Of a DNA stretch of 18,172 bases, positions 8,580 through 16,005 are shown piece after piece. The notes under the pieces were generated by a model that ran no database searches, was not told the origin of the DNA, and saw only the letters and a program-made list of their open reading frames with translations. Numbering within the stretch: position 1 is the stretch's first letter; each line of letters opens with the position of its first letter. The stretch is taken from positions 1 through 18,172 of the forward strand of contig DKTR01000086.1 in assembly GCA_002473385.1 (NCBI GenBank), written 5' to 3'. A program made the position numbers and the translations under genes. This DNA comes from Lachnospiraceae bacterium UBA7225 (GTDB lineage: Bacteria; Bacillota; Clostridia; Lachnospirales; Lachnospiraceae).

Positions 8580-8613
8580 GCATACTTTCGCTGTGAATTG
8601 GATTTTAGTATGC
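8580..8613 (+). promoter_or_regulatory. Stem-loop just upstream of a small gene's ribosome binding site
   Basis: GCATACT (8580-8586) pairs perfectly with AGTATGC (8607-8613) across a 20-nt loop. An overlapping alternative pairs TTCGC (8587-8591) with GCGAA (8612-8616), reaching the edge of the ribosome binding site AGGGAG (8616-8621). It has no T tract, so it is not a terminator. A role in mRNA stability or translation of the small gene at 8629 is only a possibility. Confidence 0.35.
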
Positions 8614-8628
8614 GAAGGGAGCATGTAT

Positions 8629-8802
8629 ATGGACAGCAAGAATAAAAGTACTGCAAAACCGGCGAAGAATGCCGCAGATCTGCATGTGGAGTCGGTGTAT
8701 GATGATGATAATATTCCGGAGATAGACACAAATTCCGCTGCAAAAGCGGAGCCGCTTCCGGAATCCTTCCGTCCGCGGAAAGATGGACCGGGAGGAGACT
8801 GA
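8629..8802 (+). CDS. Small hydrophilic protein of unknown function
   Basis: This 57-aa, highly charged protein begins MDSKNKSTAKPAKNAADL. It then has an acidic middle (DDDNIPEIDTN) and a Pro/Gly-rich end (PRKDGPGGD). There is no membrane segment, signal peptide or cysteine, and it is probably largely unstructured. I do not recognise a family. The ATG at 8629 lies 7 nt after AGGGAG (8616-8621). An in-frame ATG at 8623 is too close to that site, and a longer form from 8578 would start within the stem-loop. It follows the RND permease by 90 bp and could be cotranscribed with it. Its stop codon is 1 base before the next small ATG (8804), so the two small genes are probably translationally coupled. 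The composition and both ribosome binding sites support a real gene. Confidence 0.6.
   Translation: MDSKNKSTAKPAKNAADLHVESVYDDDNIPEIDTNSAAKAEPLPESFRPRKDGPGGD
8791..8797 (+). promoter_or_regulatory. Strong ribosome binding site inside the end of the small gene
   Basis: GGAGGAG lies 6 nt before the ATG at 8804 and encodes the Gly-Gly end of the preceding 57-aa protein. It is the main reason to treat the short frame that follows as a translated gene or gene remnant. Confidence 0.65.
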
Positions 8803-8803
8803 A

Positions 8804-8968
8804 ATGATCGATAACCAGGAACTGCCGATCGGCTTTACTATGGAACTGGCGGATAATCTGCATGATGCATTTTTGTACCGAAAAAGGGACTGCGGCGGCA
8901 GTCCCTTTAATAATGTTCCGGTTACATGTAGGATCGGTTCATTTTCGCAGATTTGCAGAAGAGGATAA
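8804..8968 (+). pseudogene. Small ORF, probably the 5' remnant of a short conserved protein
   Basis: The frame starts MIDNQELPIGFTMELADNL. This resembles, from memory, the opening of short Firmicutes proteins with an LPxGFxMxLAxN motif that usually continue for about 50-70 residues after an AMxxFxxL stretch. Here the resemblance stops after ~20 residues (HDAF). The frame then reads straight through the hairpin terminator at 8883-8908 and into the 3' end of the convergent transporter gene before stopping at 8968. The tail residues (RDCGGSPFNN and onward) are thus terminator-encoded and unlikely to be selected. It has an excellent ribosome binding site and a one-base gap from the 57-aa gene. 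It is best read as a truncated copy; a genuine 54-aa protein is the alternative. The family resemblance is inference. Confidence 0.4.
8883..8908. terminator. Bidirectional terminator between convergent genes
   Basis: A perfect 11-bp stem pairs AAAGGGACTGC (8883-8893) with GCAGTCCCTTT (8898-8908) around a GGCG tetraloop. Read on the minus strand the stem is followed by TTTTT, so it ends the MFS transporter transcript 14 bp after its stop codon. On the plus strand the T run is shorter (TTT, then AATAAT) but may still stop the RND and small-gene transcript. Confidence 0.85.
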
Positions 8969-10169
8969 ATCCAACGACAAATAGTATAGTAAGCATGCCG
9001 ACGCCTGCGCTGGCATTTCCGGTGATCTGTGCGACAATACCGACCAGGGTAGTGCCGAAGAAGGAAGCGCCTTTTCCGCAGATGTCATAGATGCCGAAAT
9101 ATTCACCGGATTTTTCGGGCGGAATGATTTTGGCGAAGTAAGAGCGGGCAAGCGCCTGGATCGCACCCTGGAACATGCCGACCAGAACCGCGAGCAGCCA
9201 GAATTCCCACTGCTTATCAAGCTGGATGGCAAACAACGCGATGCCGGTGTAGGCGGCGATACAGATTTTAATTAAAAGATCAGTCGCATAGCGTTTGGAC
9301 AGCGCACCAAAAAGGAGCGCGCAGGGAAATGCAACGATCTGCGTTACAAGCAGTGCGAGCAGAAGTCCCTGTGTATCCAGACCGAGCGCGCTGCCATAGG
9401 CAGTCGCCATATCGATGATGGTATACACGCCGTCTATGAAGAAGAAAAATGCCAGCAGATACATAAAAATATGTTTCTGTCCCTTAATGTCTGCCAGGGT
9501 ATTTCCGAGGCGGCGGAAGCTGTCGCGTACCGGATGCTGCGGTGCCTGTGAATAATGCGTCTGCTTATAATTGCGCAGAAGCGGGAGCGTCATCACAAGC
9601 CACCAGACGGCATTCAGGAGAAATGCCAGTGTCATGGCAAGCTGCATGGAAATGCCGAGTGTTTCGTTCATCAGTACCAGAACAAGGGAGAGTACAAACG
9701 GAATGCAGCTTCCGATATATCCCCAGGCGTAACCCTGCGAAGATACGTCATCCATTTTTTCCGGTGTGGTAACATCCACCAGCATCGAATCATAAAAAAT
9801 CAGACTGGCGTTGAAGCCTACCTTTGCGATAACAAATACGGCAAGAAACAGAATCCAAGAGGCTGGGAAGGAAAGTGCGGCACAGCCGATCACGCCGAGC
9901 ATCATACAGACGGTAAAGAGCGGCTTTTTATAATTCCGGGTGTCCGCAATCGTGCCGAGCACCGGACCGATCACTGCTACCAGGATGGTTGCTACGGAAG
10001 CCGCATAGCCCCAGTAGGCGAGATAATCCACTTCTGAGATACCTGCATTTCCTGCAAGACTGTTAAAATAAATAGGGAGAATCGTTGCCACCAGCATGAC
10101 AAAGGCAGAATTGCCGATATCATAGAGAATCCAGTATTTTTCCAGTTTTGAAAGCTTTTGTTTGTCCAT
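8922..10169 (-). CDS. MFS transporter, UMF1 (Atg22-like) family
   Basis: This 415-aa protein is predicted to cross the cytoplasmic membrane about 12 times. The N-terminal EKYWILYDIGNSAF matches the family's conserved YDxxNSAF. The loop between segments 2 and 3 has GTIADTRNYKKP, the MFS A-motif region, and the central region has FYDSMLVDV followed by SSQGYAWGYIG, both typical of UMF1 proteins. Yeast Atg22 exports amino acids from the vacuole; the bacterial substrate is unknown. The ATG at 10169 follows a GAGGA ribosome binding site at 9-nt spacing (minus strand). It is transcribed convergently to the RND region and divergently from the sugar-uptake module, so it is probably a single-gene unit. 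Confidence 0.88.
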   Translation of the reverse strand: MDKQKLSKLEKYWILYDIGNSAFVMLVATILPIYFNSLAGNAGISEVDYLAYWGYAASVATILVAVIGPVLGTIADTRNYKKPLFTVCMMLGVIGCAALSFPASWILFLAVFVIAKVGFNASLIFYDSMLVDVTTPEKMDDVSSQGYAWGYIGSCIPFVLSLVLVLMNETLGISMQLAMTLAFLLNAVWWLVMTLPLLRNYKQTHYSQAPQHPVRDSFRRLGNTLADIKGQKHIFMYLLAFFFFIDGVYTIIDMATAYGSALGLDTQGLLLALLVTQIVAFPCALLFGALSKRYATDLLIKICIAAYTGIALFAIQLDKQWEFWLLAVLVGMFQGAIQALARSYFAKIIPPEKSGEYFGIYDICGKGASFFGTTLVGIVAQITGNASAGVGMLTILFVVGFILFCKSAKMNRSYM

Positions 10170-10254
10170 GATCTTCTATCCTCACATTTTTTTGCGCACA
10201 GAGCAGTATCCGCCGCGGGATATGCCATAACCTCATGCGCTGTCCGCTGTATTT

Positions 10255-10260
10255 ATGATA
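10255..10260 (-). promoter_or_regulatory. Possible extended -10 element for the MFS gene
   Basis: On the minus strand TGC precedes TATCAT, an extended -10 pattern, about 85 nt upstream of the ATG at 10169. No good -35 hexamer is seen at 17 nt, so this is weak evidence. Confidence 0.3.
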
Positions 10261-10315
10261 GCACACCTGTATAGGAAAACACTAGAGTATTTCTGTAAAA
10301 TCTATCTGAGGTTTA

Positions 10316-10351
10316 GGTAAAAATATTACCGATTCCGGTAAAAATAATGCC
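10316..10351 (+). promoter_or_regulatory. 21-bp-period direct repeat, probable activator operator
   Basis: GGTAAAAATATTACC (10316-10330) recurs as GGTAAAAATAATGCC (10337-10351). That is 13 of 15 positions identical, with starts exactly 21 bp apart, placing both copies on one helical face. The second copy ends immediately before the proposed -35 box. Direct repeats two helical turns apart that abut the -35 are the standard layout for AraC-family activators. The response regulator encoded at 15277-16005 has such a domain, so it is the natural candidate to bind here. The first copy is also internally palindromic (GGTAA/TTACC). Confidence 0.65.
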
Positions 10352-10380
10352 TTATCATTTTTAGTAAAATTCTTTATGAT
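10352..10380 (+). promoter_or_regulatory. Promoter of the sugar-uptake module
   Basis: A weak -35 TTATCA (10352-10357) is 17 nt from a good -10 TATGAT (10375-10380). A poor -35 with a good -10 is typical of activator-dependent promoters. The start codon follows 58 nt downstream, with GGGAGG (10424-10429) as ribosome binding site. Confidence 0.6.
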
Positions 10381-10438
10381 AGTAGCATAAAGTACAGGAC
10401 AGATTCGTCCGGAGAGAAAAAACGGGAGGTATTTTTAG

Positions 10439-11689
10439 ATGAAGAGAAAAGCGGCATTGTTATTAACTCTGGCACTTAGTGCTACAAGCATTTTGACGGC
10501 ATCTGCCAGCGAGGGAGATCAGAAAACAATTACCATGTGGACGATCGCGACCGAAGGGGATGCGAATCATGAAGCATTTGGAAAAGCTATCGAGGAGTAT
10601 GAGGCAGAGCATCCGGATATCCACATTGAGATGGAGGCTTTTGAAAATGAGTCTTATAAAACGAAGATCAAAGCTTCTGTGGCAGCTAATGAACTGCCGG
10701 ACATTTATTTTACATGGGGCGGCGGTTTTTCTTCCGCTTTTGTAGAGGCGGGAAAGGCAATGGAACTGGATTCCTATTATGAGACATATAAAGAAGAACT
10801 TCCGGAGAGTACTTTAAAATATGCTACATACAATGACAAATTATATGGAATTCCTTATGTAGTATCCATTTCCGGTATTTTCTACAACAAGGCAATGTTT
10901 GCAGAATATAATCTGGAGGAGCCGAAGACCTGGGATGAGCTGATTGAGGTATGCCAGACCTTCCTGGACAATGGTATCACACCGTTTGGAGTAAGTGTAA
11001 AAGAGGCCTGGGTTATGGCAATGTTTAACGATGCGCTTACACTGAAATGTGTTGGTGATGAGAAGATCAATGCAGCGTTTACCAGGAGCGGTCAGAGCTA
11101 TCTGGAGGATGGTTTCCTGGATGCAGCGGAAAAACTGGAGCAGCTTATTACAATGGGTGCATTCAGTGAGAGCGCAGCGGGTATATCCAATGATGAAGCG
11201 GTAGCTGCATTTACAACCGGTACGGTTCCGATGTTTGTTACAGGTGCATGGCTGGAGGGATCTATTCTTTCGGCAGACAATCCGGATGATTTTGGTTTTA
11301 TGCCGTTCCCGGTGTGCAGCGAAAACGCACAGATTACCGATTCGATGGGCGGTTCTGCGGATATGCTGATGGTGAATCCGGGCACAGAAAATCCGGATGA
11401 AGCGGCGACTGCAGCATTTGAAATTGCAAAACTGGTTTCTAAATATGGATATATGTCCGGTGCAGGCATTGCGGCATGGAAGGTAGATTATGAGATGGAA
11501 AACCAGAGCGCGATTTCCAAAACGATGAGTGACTGCATTAATGAATCATCTTCACTGACCGTCTGGTCCGGCAGCCTTATGGAGGCAGAGGATTATACAG
11601 AATATCAGGCGCTGCTTCAGCAGTTCTTTGTAGGAGACCTGAATGCAGAAGATTTTGTAGAGGCTATGGATGCACAGCTGAATCAGTAA
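10439..11689 (+). CDS. Extracellular sugar-binding protein of a CUT1 ABC transporter
   Basis: This 416-aa family 1 solute-binding protein captures an oligosaccharide for the permeases encoded next. An N-terminal signal peptide has KRK, a hydrophobic core (ALLLTLALSATSIL) and an A-S-A signal peptidase I site at residues 21-23. No lipobox cysteine is present, which is unusual for a Gram-positive binding protein. The mature part starts with a family-typical beta strand (ITMWTIATEG) and continues with YKTKIKASVAANELPDIYF and LYGIPYVVSISGIFYNKAMF, both typical of the fold. The closest remembered relatives bind raffinose-type alpha-galactosides (MsmE/RafE), but the specificity cannot be read from sequence. 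It is first in the module, behind the activator-type promoter and followed by a stem-loop, consistent with higher expression than the permeases. Confidence 0.9.
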   Translation: MKRKAALLLTLALSATSILTASASEGDQKTITMWTIATEGDANHEAFGKAIEEYEAEHPDIHIEMEAFENESYKTKIKASVAANELPDIYFTWGGGFSSAFVEAGKAMELDSYYETYKEELPESTLKYATYNDKLYGIPYVVSISGIFYNKAMFAEYNLEEPKTWDELIEVCQTFLDNGITPFGVSVKEAWVMAMFNDALTLKCVGDEKINAAFTRSGQSYLEDGFLDAAEKLEQLITMGAFSESAAGISNDEAVAAFTTGTVPMFVTGAWLEGSILSADNPDDFGFMPFPVCSENAQITDSMGGSADMLMVNPGTENPDEAATAAFEIAKLVSKYGYMSGAGIAAWKVDYEMENQSAISKTMSDCINESSSLTVWSGSLMEAEDYTEYQALLQQFFVGDLNAEDFVEAMDAQLNQ

Positions 11690-11703
11690 ATATAGGCACA
11701 GGG

Positions 11704-11741
11704 AAAAGCCAGGGACCGGGATTTCCGGCGCCCTGGCTTTT
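11704..11741 (+). terminator. Stem-loop between binding protein and permease genes
   Basis: AAAAGCCAGGG (11704-11714) pairs perfectly over 11 bp with CCCTGGCTTTT (11731-11741). The 16-nt loop itself contains a CCGG/CCGG mini-stem. Only four T residues close it, so it is probably a partial terminator or 3'-end stabiliser. This would leave more binding-protein mRNA than permease mRNA, as known for malE-malF type operons. Confidence 0.7.
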
Positions 11742-11787
11742 GACTCGGTGTGCCTGGCGGCGCATGTTTCTAAAGGGACTTTTATGA

Positions 11788-11793
11788 AGGAGG
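11788..11793 (+). promoter_or_regulatory. Ribosome binding site selecting the ATG at 11802
   Basis: AGGAGG lies 8 nt before ATG 11802. The in-frame ATG at 11784 and GTG at 11748 lie upstream of this site and have no comparable site, so 11802 is preferred. Confidence 0.75.
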
Positions 11794-11801
11794 GACTCTG
11801 G

Positions 11802-12695
11802 ATGAATAAAGTAAGAAAAAATAAGCTGGCAATTTTTGTATTCCTTTTGCCGGCAGTACTGTTATTTGCAGGAATCATTATTATCCCGATTTTCTGTTCG
11901 GGATACTACAGTCTGCTGGACTGGGACGGCATTACAGAAGGAATTTTTGTAGGATTGGAAAACTATAAAACCCTGTTTACCAGCAAAACATCGGGTTTTT
12001 CAAAATCCGTTGTACATATGCTTATGCTGGCGGTTGGCGCTGTATTTATCCAGCTGCCCTTCGCACTGTTTCTTGCTCTGGGGCTTGCGAAAGGGATGAA
12101 AGGGGAGCGCTTTTTTGTTACGGTATTTTTCATCCCGGTGCTGCTCTCTACGGTTGTGATCGGTCAGCTCTGGATAAAAATTTACAATCCCGATTATGGA
12201 GTAGTAAATTCGGTGCTGCGTATGCTGGGACTGGATTCCTGGTGCCATACCTGGCTAGGAGAAAAAAGCACTGTAATGTGGGCGGTGTTTATCCCGATTA
12301 TCTGGCAGTATGTGGGATATCATATGCTTCTGATGTATGCGGGAATCAAGTCGATTAATTCAGAACTGAGAGAGGCTGCATATATTGACGGGGCAACCTA
12401 TGTCCAGACATGCTTTTATATTTTAATTCCGCTCTTAAAGCCGGTGCTCAGAGTATGTCTGATCTTTGGCGTAACGGGAGCGTTTAAATCCTTTGATATG
12501 ATTTACGTTCTGACAAACGGCGGACCGGCGCACGCCAGCGAGGTGCCCAGCACTTTGATGTTTACGAATATTTTCATGAAAAACAAGTACGGCGCTGGAA
12601 GCGCAATTGCTATATTTATTATTGTAATCTGTTTTGCTACTGCGATTTTGATAAAAAAGGTATTTAAAGTAGAGGGGGAGGAGAAGACCGCATGA
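11802..12695 (+). CDS. CUT1 sugar ABC transporter permease, first subunit (MsmF/MalF-like)
   Basis: This 297-aa inner-membrane protein has about six predicted segments. The N-terminus MNKVRKNKLAIFVFLLPAVL is typical of this subunit, followed by GLENYKTLF. The cytoplasmic EAA loop, ELREAAYIDGAT (E191, A192, A193, G197), is where the ATPase docks, and IPLLKPVLRV follows it. It pairs with the next gene to form the membrane channel for the sugar delivered by the upstream binding protein. The last codons overlap the next gene's ATG by 4 nt (ATGA), showing translational coupling. No ATPase gene is present in the module; such systems commonly use a shared MsmX-type ATPase encoded elsewhere. Confidence 0.9.
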   Translation: MNKVRKNKLAIFVFLLPAVLLFAGIIIIPIFCSGYYSLLDWDGITEGIFVGLENYKTLFTSKTSGFSKSVVHMLMLAVGAVFIQLPFALFLALGLAKGMKGERFFVTVFFIPVLLSTVVIGQLWIKIYNPDYGVVNSVLRMLGLDSWCHTWLGEKSTVMWAVFIPIIWQYVGYHMLLMYAGIKSINSELREAAYIDGATYVQTCFYILIPLLKPVLRVCLIFGVTGAFKSFDMIYVLTNGGPAHASEVPSTLMFTNIFMKNKYGAGSAIAIFIIVICFATAILIKKVFKVEGEEKTA

Positions 12696-13528
12696 AGAAA
12701 TACATTGGCCGCGCAGGCAGATACTTGTACTATCTGATATTACTGATCTGGACAGTTGTGAGCATTTTCCCGCTGTACTGGATGATTTTATTTTCGTTTA
12801 AGGATAACAGTGAAATATTTGGAAAAAGCGCGCTTAGCCTGCCGGAATCCTGGGATATCACAAATTATGTGGAAGCACTTACCAAAGGACAGATGGGAAG
12901 ATATTTTTTAAACAGCATTCTGGTAACGGGCGTTACTATTTTCCTTACCGTTGCTATAGCGCTTATGGCATCGTATGCGGTTTCCAGACTTTTGTGGAAG
13001 GGACGGACGGTGCTGAATAATATTTTTATGCTTGGACTGACGCTGCCTATTCATGCAGCACTGCTTCCGGTATTTCTGATTTTGCGCTCCATGCGTATGT
13101 TGAATACCTTTTCATCCCTGTTTATTCCCTATACAGCGTTTGCACTTGCCATGGCGATTATGATCTGCAACAGTTTTATGATGAACATTCCGGAAGAACT
13201 GGAGGAATCGGCATGTATGGACGGATGCGGGACATTTGGTATCTTTTTCCGCATTATCGTGCCGTTGATGAAGCCGGCGATTTCTACTATTGCTATTTTT
13301 ACTTTCCTGCAGGCATGGAATGAGCTGATGTTTGCAACGGTCTTTGTCAGTGACTCTGCCCACAGAACGCTTACGGTCGGAATGCAGAGCCTTGTAGGCA
13401 CCTACAGCACAAACTGGGGACCAATTGGGGCTGCTTTAGTTATTGCAACAATTCCCACAGTTATAGTATATTTATTTATGAGTAAAAAAGTACAGGACAG
13501 CCTTGTGGCAGGAGCAATTAAGGGATAG
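12692..13528 (+). CDS. CUT1 sugar ABC transporter permease, second subunit (MsmG/MalG-like)
   Basis: This 278-aa integral membrane protein has the typical opening (YYLILLIWTVVSIFPLYWMI) and the FSFKDNSEIF motif after the first segment. The EAA loop reads ELEESACMDGCG (E172, S173, A174, G178), a normal variant, and is followed by IIVPLMKPAISTIAIF and FLQAWNELMFA, both family hallmarks. It forms a heterodimer with the preceding permease. The ATG overlaps that gene's stop, and a GGGGGAGGAG ribosome binding site lies just upstream. The stop codon is 1 nt before the sensor kinase ATG, so uptake and sensing genes are in one transcript. Confidence 0.9.
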   Translation: MKKYIGRAGRYLYYLILLIWTVVSIFPLYWMILFSFKDNSEIFGKSALSLPESWDITNYVEALTKGQMGRYFLNSILVTGVTIFLTVAIALMASYAVSRLLWKGRTVLNNIFMLGLTLPIHAALLPVFLILRSMRMLNTFSSLFIPYTAFALAMAIMICNSFMMNIPEELEESACMDGCGTFGIFFRIIVPLMKPAISTIAIFTFLQAWNELMFATVFVSDSAHRTLTVGMQSLVGTYSTNWGPIGAALVIATIPTVIVYLFMSKKVQDSLVAGAIKG

Positions 13529-13529
13529 C

Positions 13530-15272
13530 ATGAAGAAAAAGTGGAGCGGAAGGCTTGAAAAGCTGTTTGGGACAGTGAAGCTCAACAGTCAGATAAACAG
13601 ACTGTTTACCGTAATCATCATCGTTTATACGCTGGTATTAGGTTTTATTATGTTTTACTCTGCACAGAGGAGCATGAGGGAATACGCGCTGGAGTCTGGT
13701 GAGAGTATGCTTACTTCTATTGGAAGTAATATCAGAAACAGCTTTGACCAGACCAGCACTATGAGTAAGATGATAATGTTCTCAGATGAAATAATGGATT
13801 ATCTGCAGGAAGAGGGCGAAACCAGATACGCTGTGTCCTATACGGCCATTCGGAAAATTTACAGTATTACCAATCAGTTTCCCAGGGTAAAGTCAGTTTT
13901 TATCTTTAAAAAGAACGGGAGTTATATTAATATTGTAGATAAAGACACAGAGGTGAATCCGGAGGTGCTGCAGGATGCCGCCTGGAGGGAGGCGATCGCA
14001 GAGAGAGCAGGGGGCTATCTGATACAGATTAATGGAAACGGCTTGTTTGGATTGCAGTCGGGAGAACCGGTGATCTCTTTTCTGCGTATGATTTATGATC
14101 CCGAAACGCAGAAAGAGATGGGGATAATTGCCGTTAATTACACAGCGGCATTTCTGGATAATATTTTACAGGATCTGCATCTTTCCAACCATAAGCTGGC
14201 AATGATAAGTACAGATGGAGAATTTTTGTGCGGTCAGCGTGATGTGATTCAGTCTGGAAAGCAGATTCAGTTTCTGGAAGAGTATCAGAGCGAAAAATTC
14301 AGTTATGTGAAGGATAAAGATCTGATTTACAGCTATCTTGTGCCGGATACGCCAATACGGCTGATTTCCCGTCAGGAAATGTCTGCGCAGACGTATTATA
14401 AGGGTCTGCCTCTGATCATGATAGTGACGGGTGCCGCGCTTGCGATTTTATGCTTTATGATTATCCGCTTTTATATTTCAGTCTGGATCACAAGACCGAT
14501 TGAAAAGCTTGTGGCGGCAATGAAACAGGTGGAACAGGGCTGGCTTCACCGGGTGAGCGTAGTGACGCACACAACGGAAATCCGTAATCTCAAGGACAGC
14601 TATAATCAGATGCTGATCCAGCTGAATAAATTGATCGGGGAACTGGTAGAGCAGGAAAAAGTGGCGCAGCAGGCGAAGCTGGATGTCATGCTGGAGCAGC
14701 TAAATCCACATTTCCTTTATAATACTTTAGAAACTATCGGTTATATGTCGCTGGAGAGCCCCAGAGAGGAAATTTATGAAGCAGTGGAGAGCCTTGGAGA
14801 ATTTTACCGGTATTTTCTGAACAGAGGAGCAGATACTGTACCATTGAAAACAGAGATCGCGGCAGTAGAGGCTTATTTGAAAATACAGAAATACCGTTAC
14901 GGAGAGATTCTGGATGAAGAGTATGATATTGAACCCGGATGTGAAGAATGCCTGGTGCCAAAGCTGATTCTTCAGCCGCTTGTTGAGAATTCACTGTATC
15001 ATGGAATCCGCCCGAAGGGTGAGAAGGGCAGCATCATTATCCGCGCGGCAAGACAGGATGCACTGCTGGTTCTGACAGTTTATGATACCGGAATTGGCAT
15101 GCCACCTGAGCGTATAGAAAAACTGCAGCAGCCGGACGGCAGAGGCTTTGGACTCAGAAAGACGCTGGAACGCCTGAAAACGATTTACGGGCAGGAAAAG
15201 ACATATGAGATAAGCAGCGAAGAAGGCGTATTCTGCGAAATCAGATTATTTGTGCCTTTTGAAAAGGATTGA
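13530..15272 (+). CDS. YesM-like sensor histidine kinase
   Basis: This 580-aa membrane-bound kinase has TM1 at about 25-44, then an extracellular sensor region of some 245 residues (probably dCache-like). TM2 is at about 293-315 and a HAMP linker runs to about 371. The HisK_5/LytS-type kinase has phosphoryl-accepting His394 in LEQLNPHFLYN. The ATP-binding domain has N-box Asn487 (LILQPLVENSLYHG), G1 box DTGIGM (519-524) and G2 box GRGFGLRKT (537-545), all intact. It senses an external signal, plausibly the transported sugar or the loaded binding protein, and phosphorylates the regulator encoded next. The ATG at 13530 starts one base after the permease stop, with AAGGGA as ribosome binding site; a GTG at 13503 lies inside the permease gene and was rejected. 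The stop is 4 nt before the regulator's ATG. Confidence 0.92.
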   Translation: MKKKWSGRLEKLFGTVKLNSQINRLFTVIIIVYTLVLGFIMFYSAQRSMREYALESGESMLTSIGSNIRNSFDQTSTMSKMIMFSDEIMDYLQEEGETRYAVSYTAIRKIYSITNQFPRVKSVFIFKKNGSYINIVDKDTEVNPEVLQDAAWREAIAERAGGYLIQINGNGLFGLQSGEPVISFLRMIYDPETQKEMGIIAVNYTAAFLDNILQDLHLSNHKLAMISTDGEFLCGQRDVIQSGKQIQFLEEYQSEKFSYVKDKDLIYSYLVPDTPIRLISRQEMSAQTYYKGLPLIMIVTGAALAILCFMIIRFYISVWITRPIEKLVAAMKQVEQGWLHRVSVVTHTTEIRNLKDSYNQMLIQLNKLIGELVEQEKVAQQAKLDVMLEQLNPHFLYNTLETIGYMSLESPREEIYEAVESLGEFYRYFLNRGADTVPLKTEIAAVEAYLKIQKYRYGEILDEEYDIEPGCEECLVPKLILQPLVENSLYHGIRPKGEKGSIIIRAARQDALLVLTVYDTGIGMPPERIEKLQQPDGRGFGLRKTLERLKTIYGQEKTYEISSEEGVFCEIRLFVPFEKD

Positions 15273-15276
15273 GAGT

Positions 15277-16005
15277 ATGTACAGAGTAATGATCATGGAT
15301 GATGAGAAAGCAGTGCGAAGCCTTATAAAAAGACTGGTCAACTGGGAAGAGCTTGGAGCGGAGATTGTCGGAGAAGCGCAGAGCGGTATTGAGGCAATTC
15401 ATATTATAGATGATATCTGCCCTGATATTGCGCTGGTAGATATTCAGATGCCATTTATGGACGGAATCAGCTTTGCAGAATATATGCATGACATATATCC
15501 GGATTTGAAAATTATTATTGTGACGGCTTATCAGGATTTCGAATATGCAAGACGGTGTATGGAGCTTGGCATTTCAAAATATCTGCTGAAGCCAATCTCG
15601 CAAAAGGAGCTGGAAGAGGCATTGCGGGATACCATCGCGCAGATAGGGGAGCGCCCCTGCGAAGAGAATGATGAAAACAAGAAGATCAGTGTGAATGAGT
15701 ACATCCGTTTCATTGAGGAAAACTATGATAATCCGCAGATCAATCTGACCTATATTGCACGGAAGTTTGGCTTTAATGCTGCGTATTTCAGCAGAAAATT
15801 TAAAGAAAAGACGGGAAAAAATTTTATTGATTACCTGACAGAATACCGTGTGGAGAAGGCGTGTGAGCTTGCCCGCCAGGGGAAGAAGCTGTATCAGGCG
15901 GCGGAAGCGGTGGGGATTCCGGATGCCGGATATTTCGGAAAATGCTTCAAGAAATGCAAGAACATGAATTATACGGAATATGTAAAGCAAAATAGTGACA
16001 CGTAA
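15277..16005 (+). CDS. Short YesN-like response regulator, receiver plus AraC-type domain
   Basis: This 242-aa protein has a receiver domain (about 1-120) with the acidic pair Asp8/Asp9, phosphoryl-accepting Asp55 (ALVDIQMP), Thr83 and Lys105 (LLKPIS), all present. A short linker leads to an AraC-type DNA-binding domain (about 138-240). This has two helix-turn-helix units, the second containing PDAGYFGKCFKKCKN before the family's usual final helix. YesN proteins are usually about 500 aa with an extra middle region; this one lacks it. It is probably activated by the preceding kinase and regulates the module's own promoter, where direct repeats two turns apart are seen (10316-10351). The ATG at 15277 has only a weak ribosome binding site (AAGGA), so translation may depend on coupling to the kinase. 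Confidence 0.9.
   Translation: MYRVMIMDDEKAVRSLIKRLVNWEELGAEIVGEAQSGIEAIHIIDDICPDIALVDIQMPFMDGISFAEYMHDIYPDLKIIIVTAYQDFEYARRCMELGISKYLLKPISQKELEEALRDTIAQIGERPCEENDENKKISVNEYIRFIEENYDNPQINLTYIARKFGFNAAYFSRKFKEKTGKNFIDYLTEYRVEKACELARQGKKLYQAAEAVGIPDAGYFGKCFKKCKNMNYTEYVKQNSDT

Noticed and set aside
11748..11801. Upstream start codons for the first permease
   Set aside because: GTG 11748 and ATG 11784 have no good ribosome binding site, while ATG 11802 has AGGAGG at ideal spacing.
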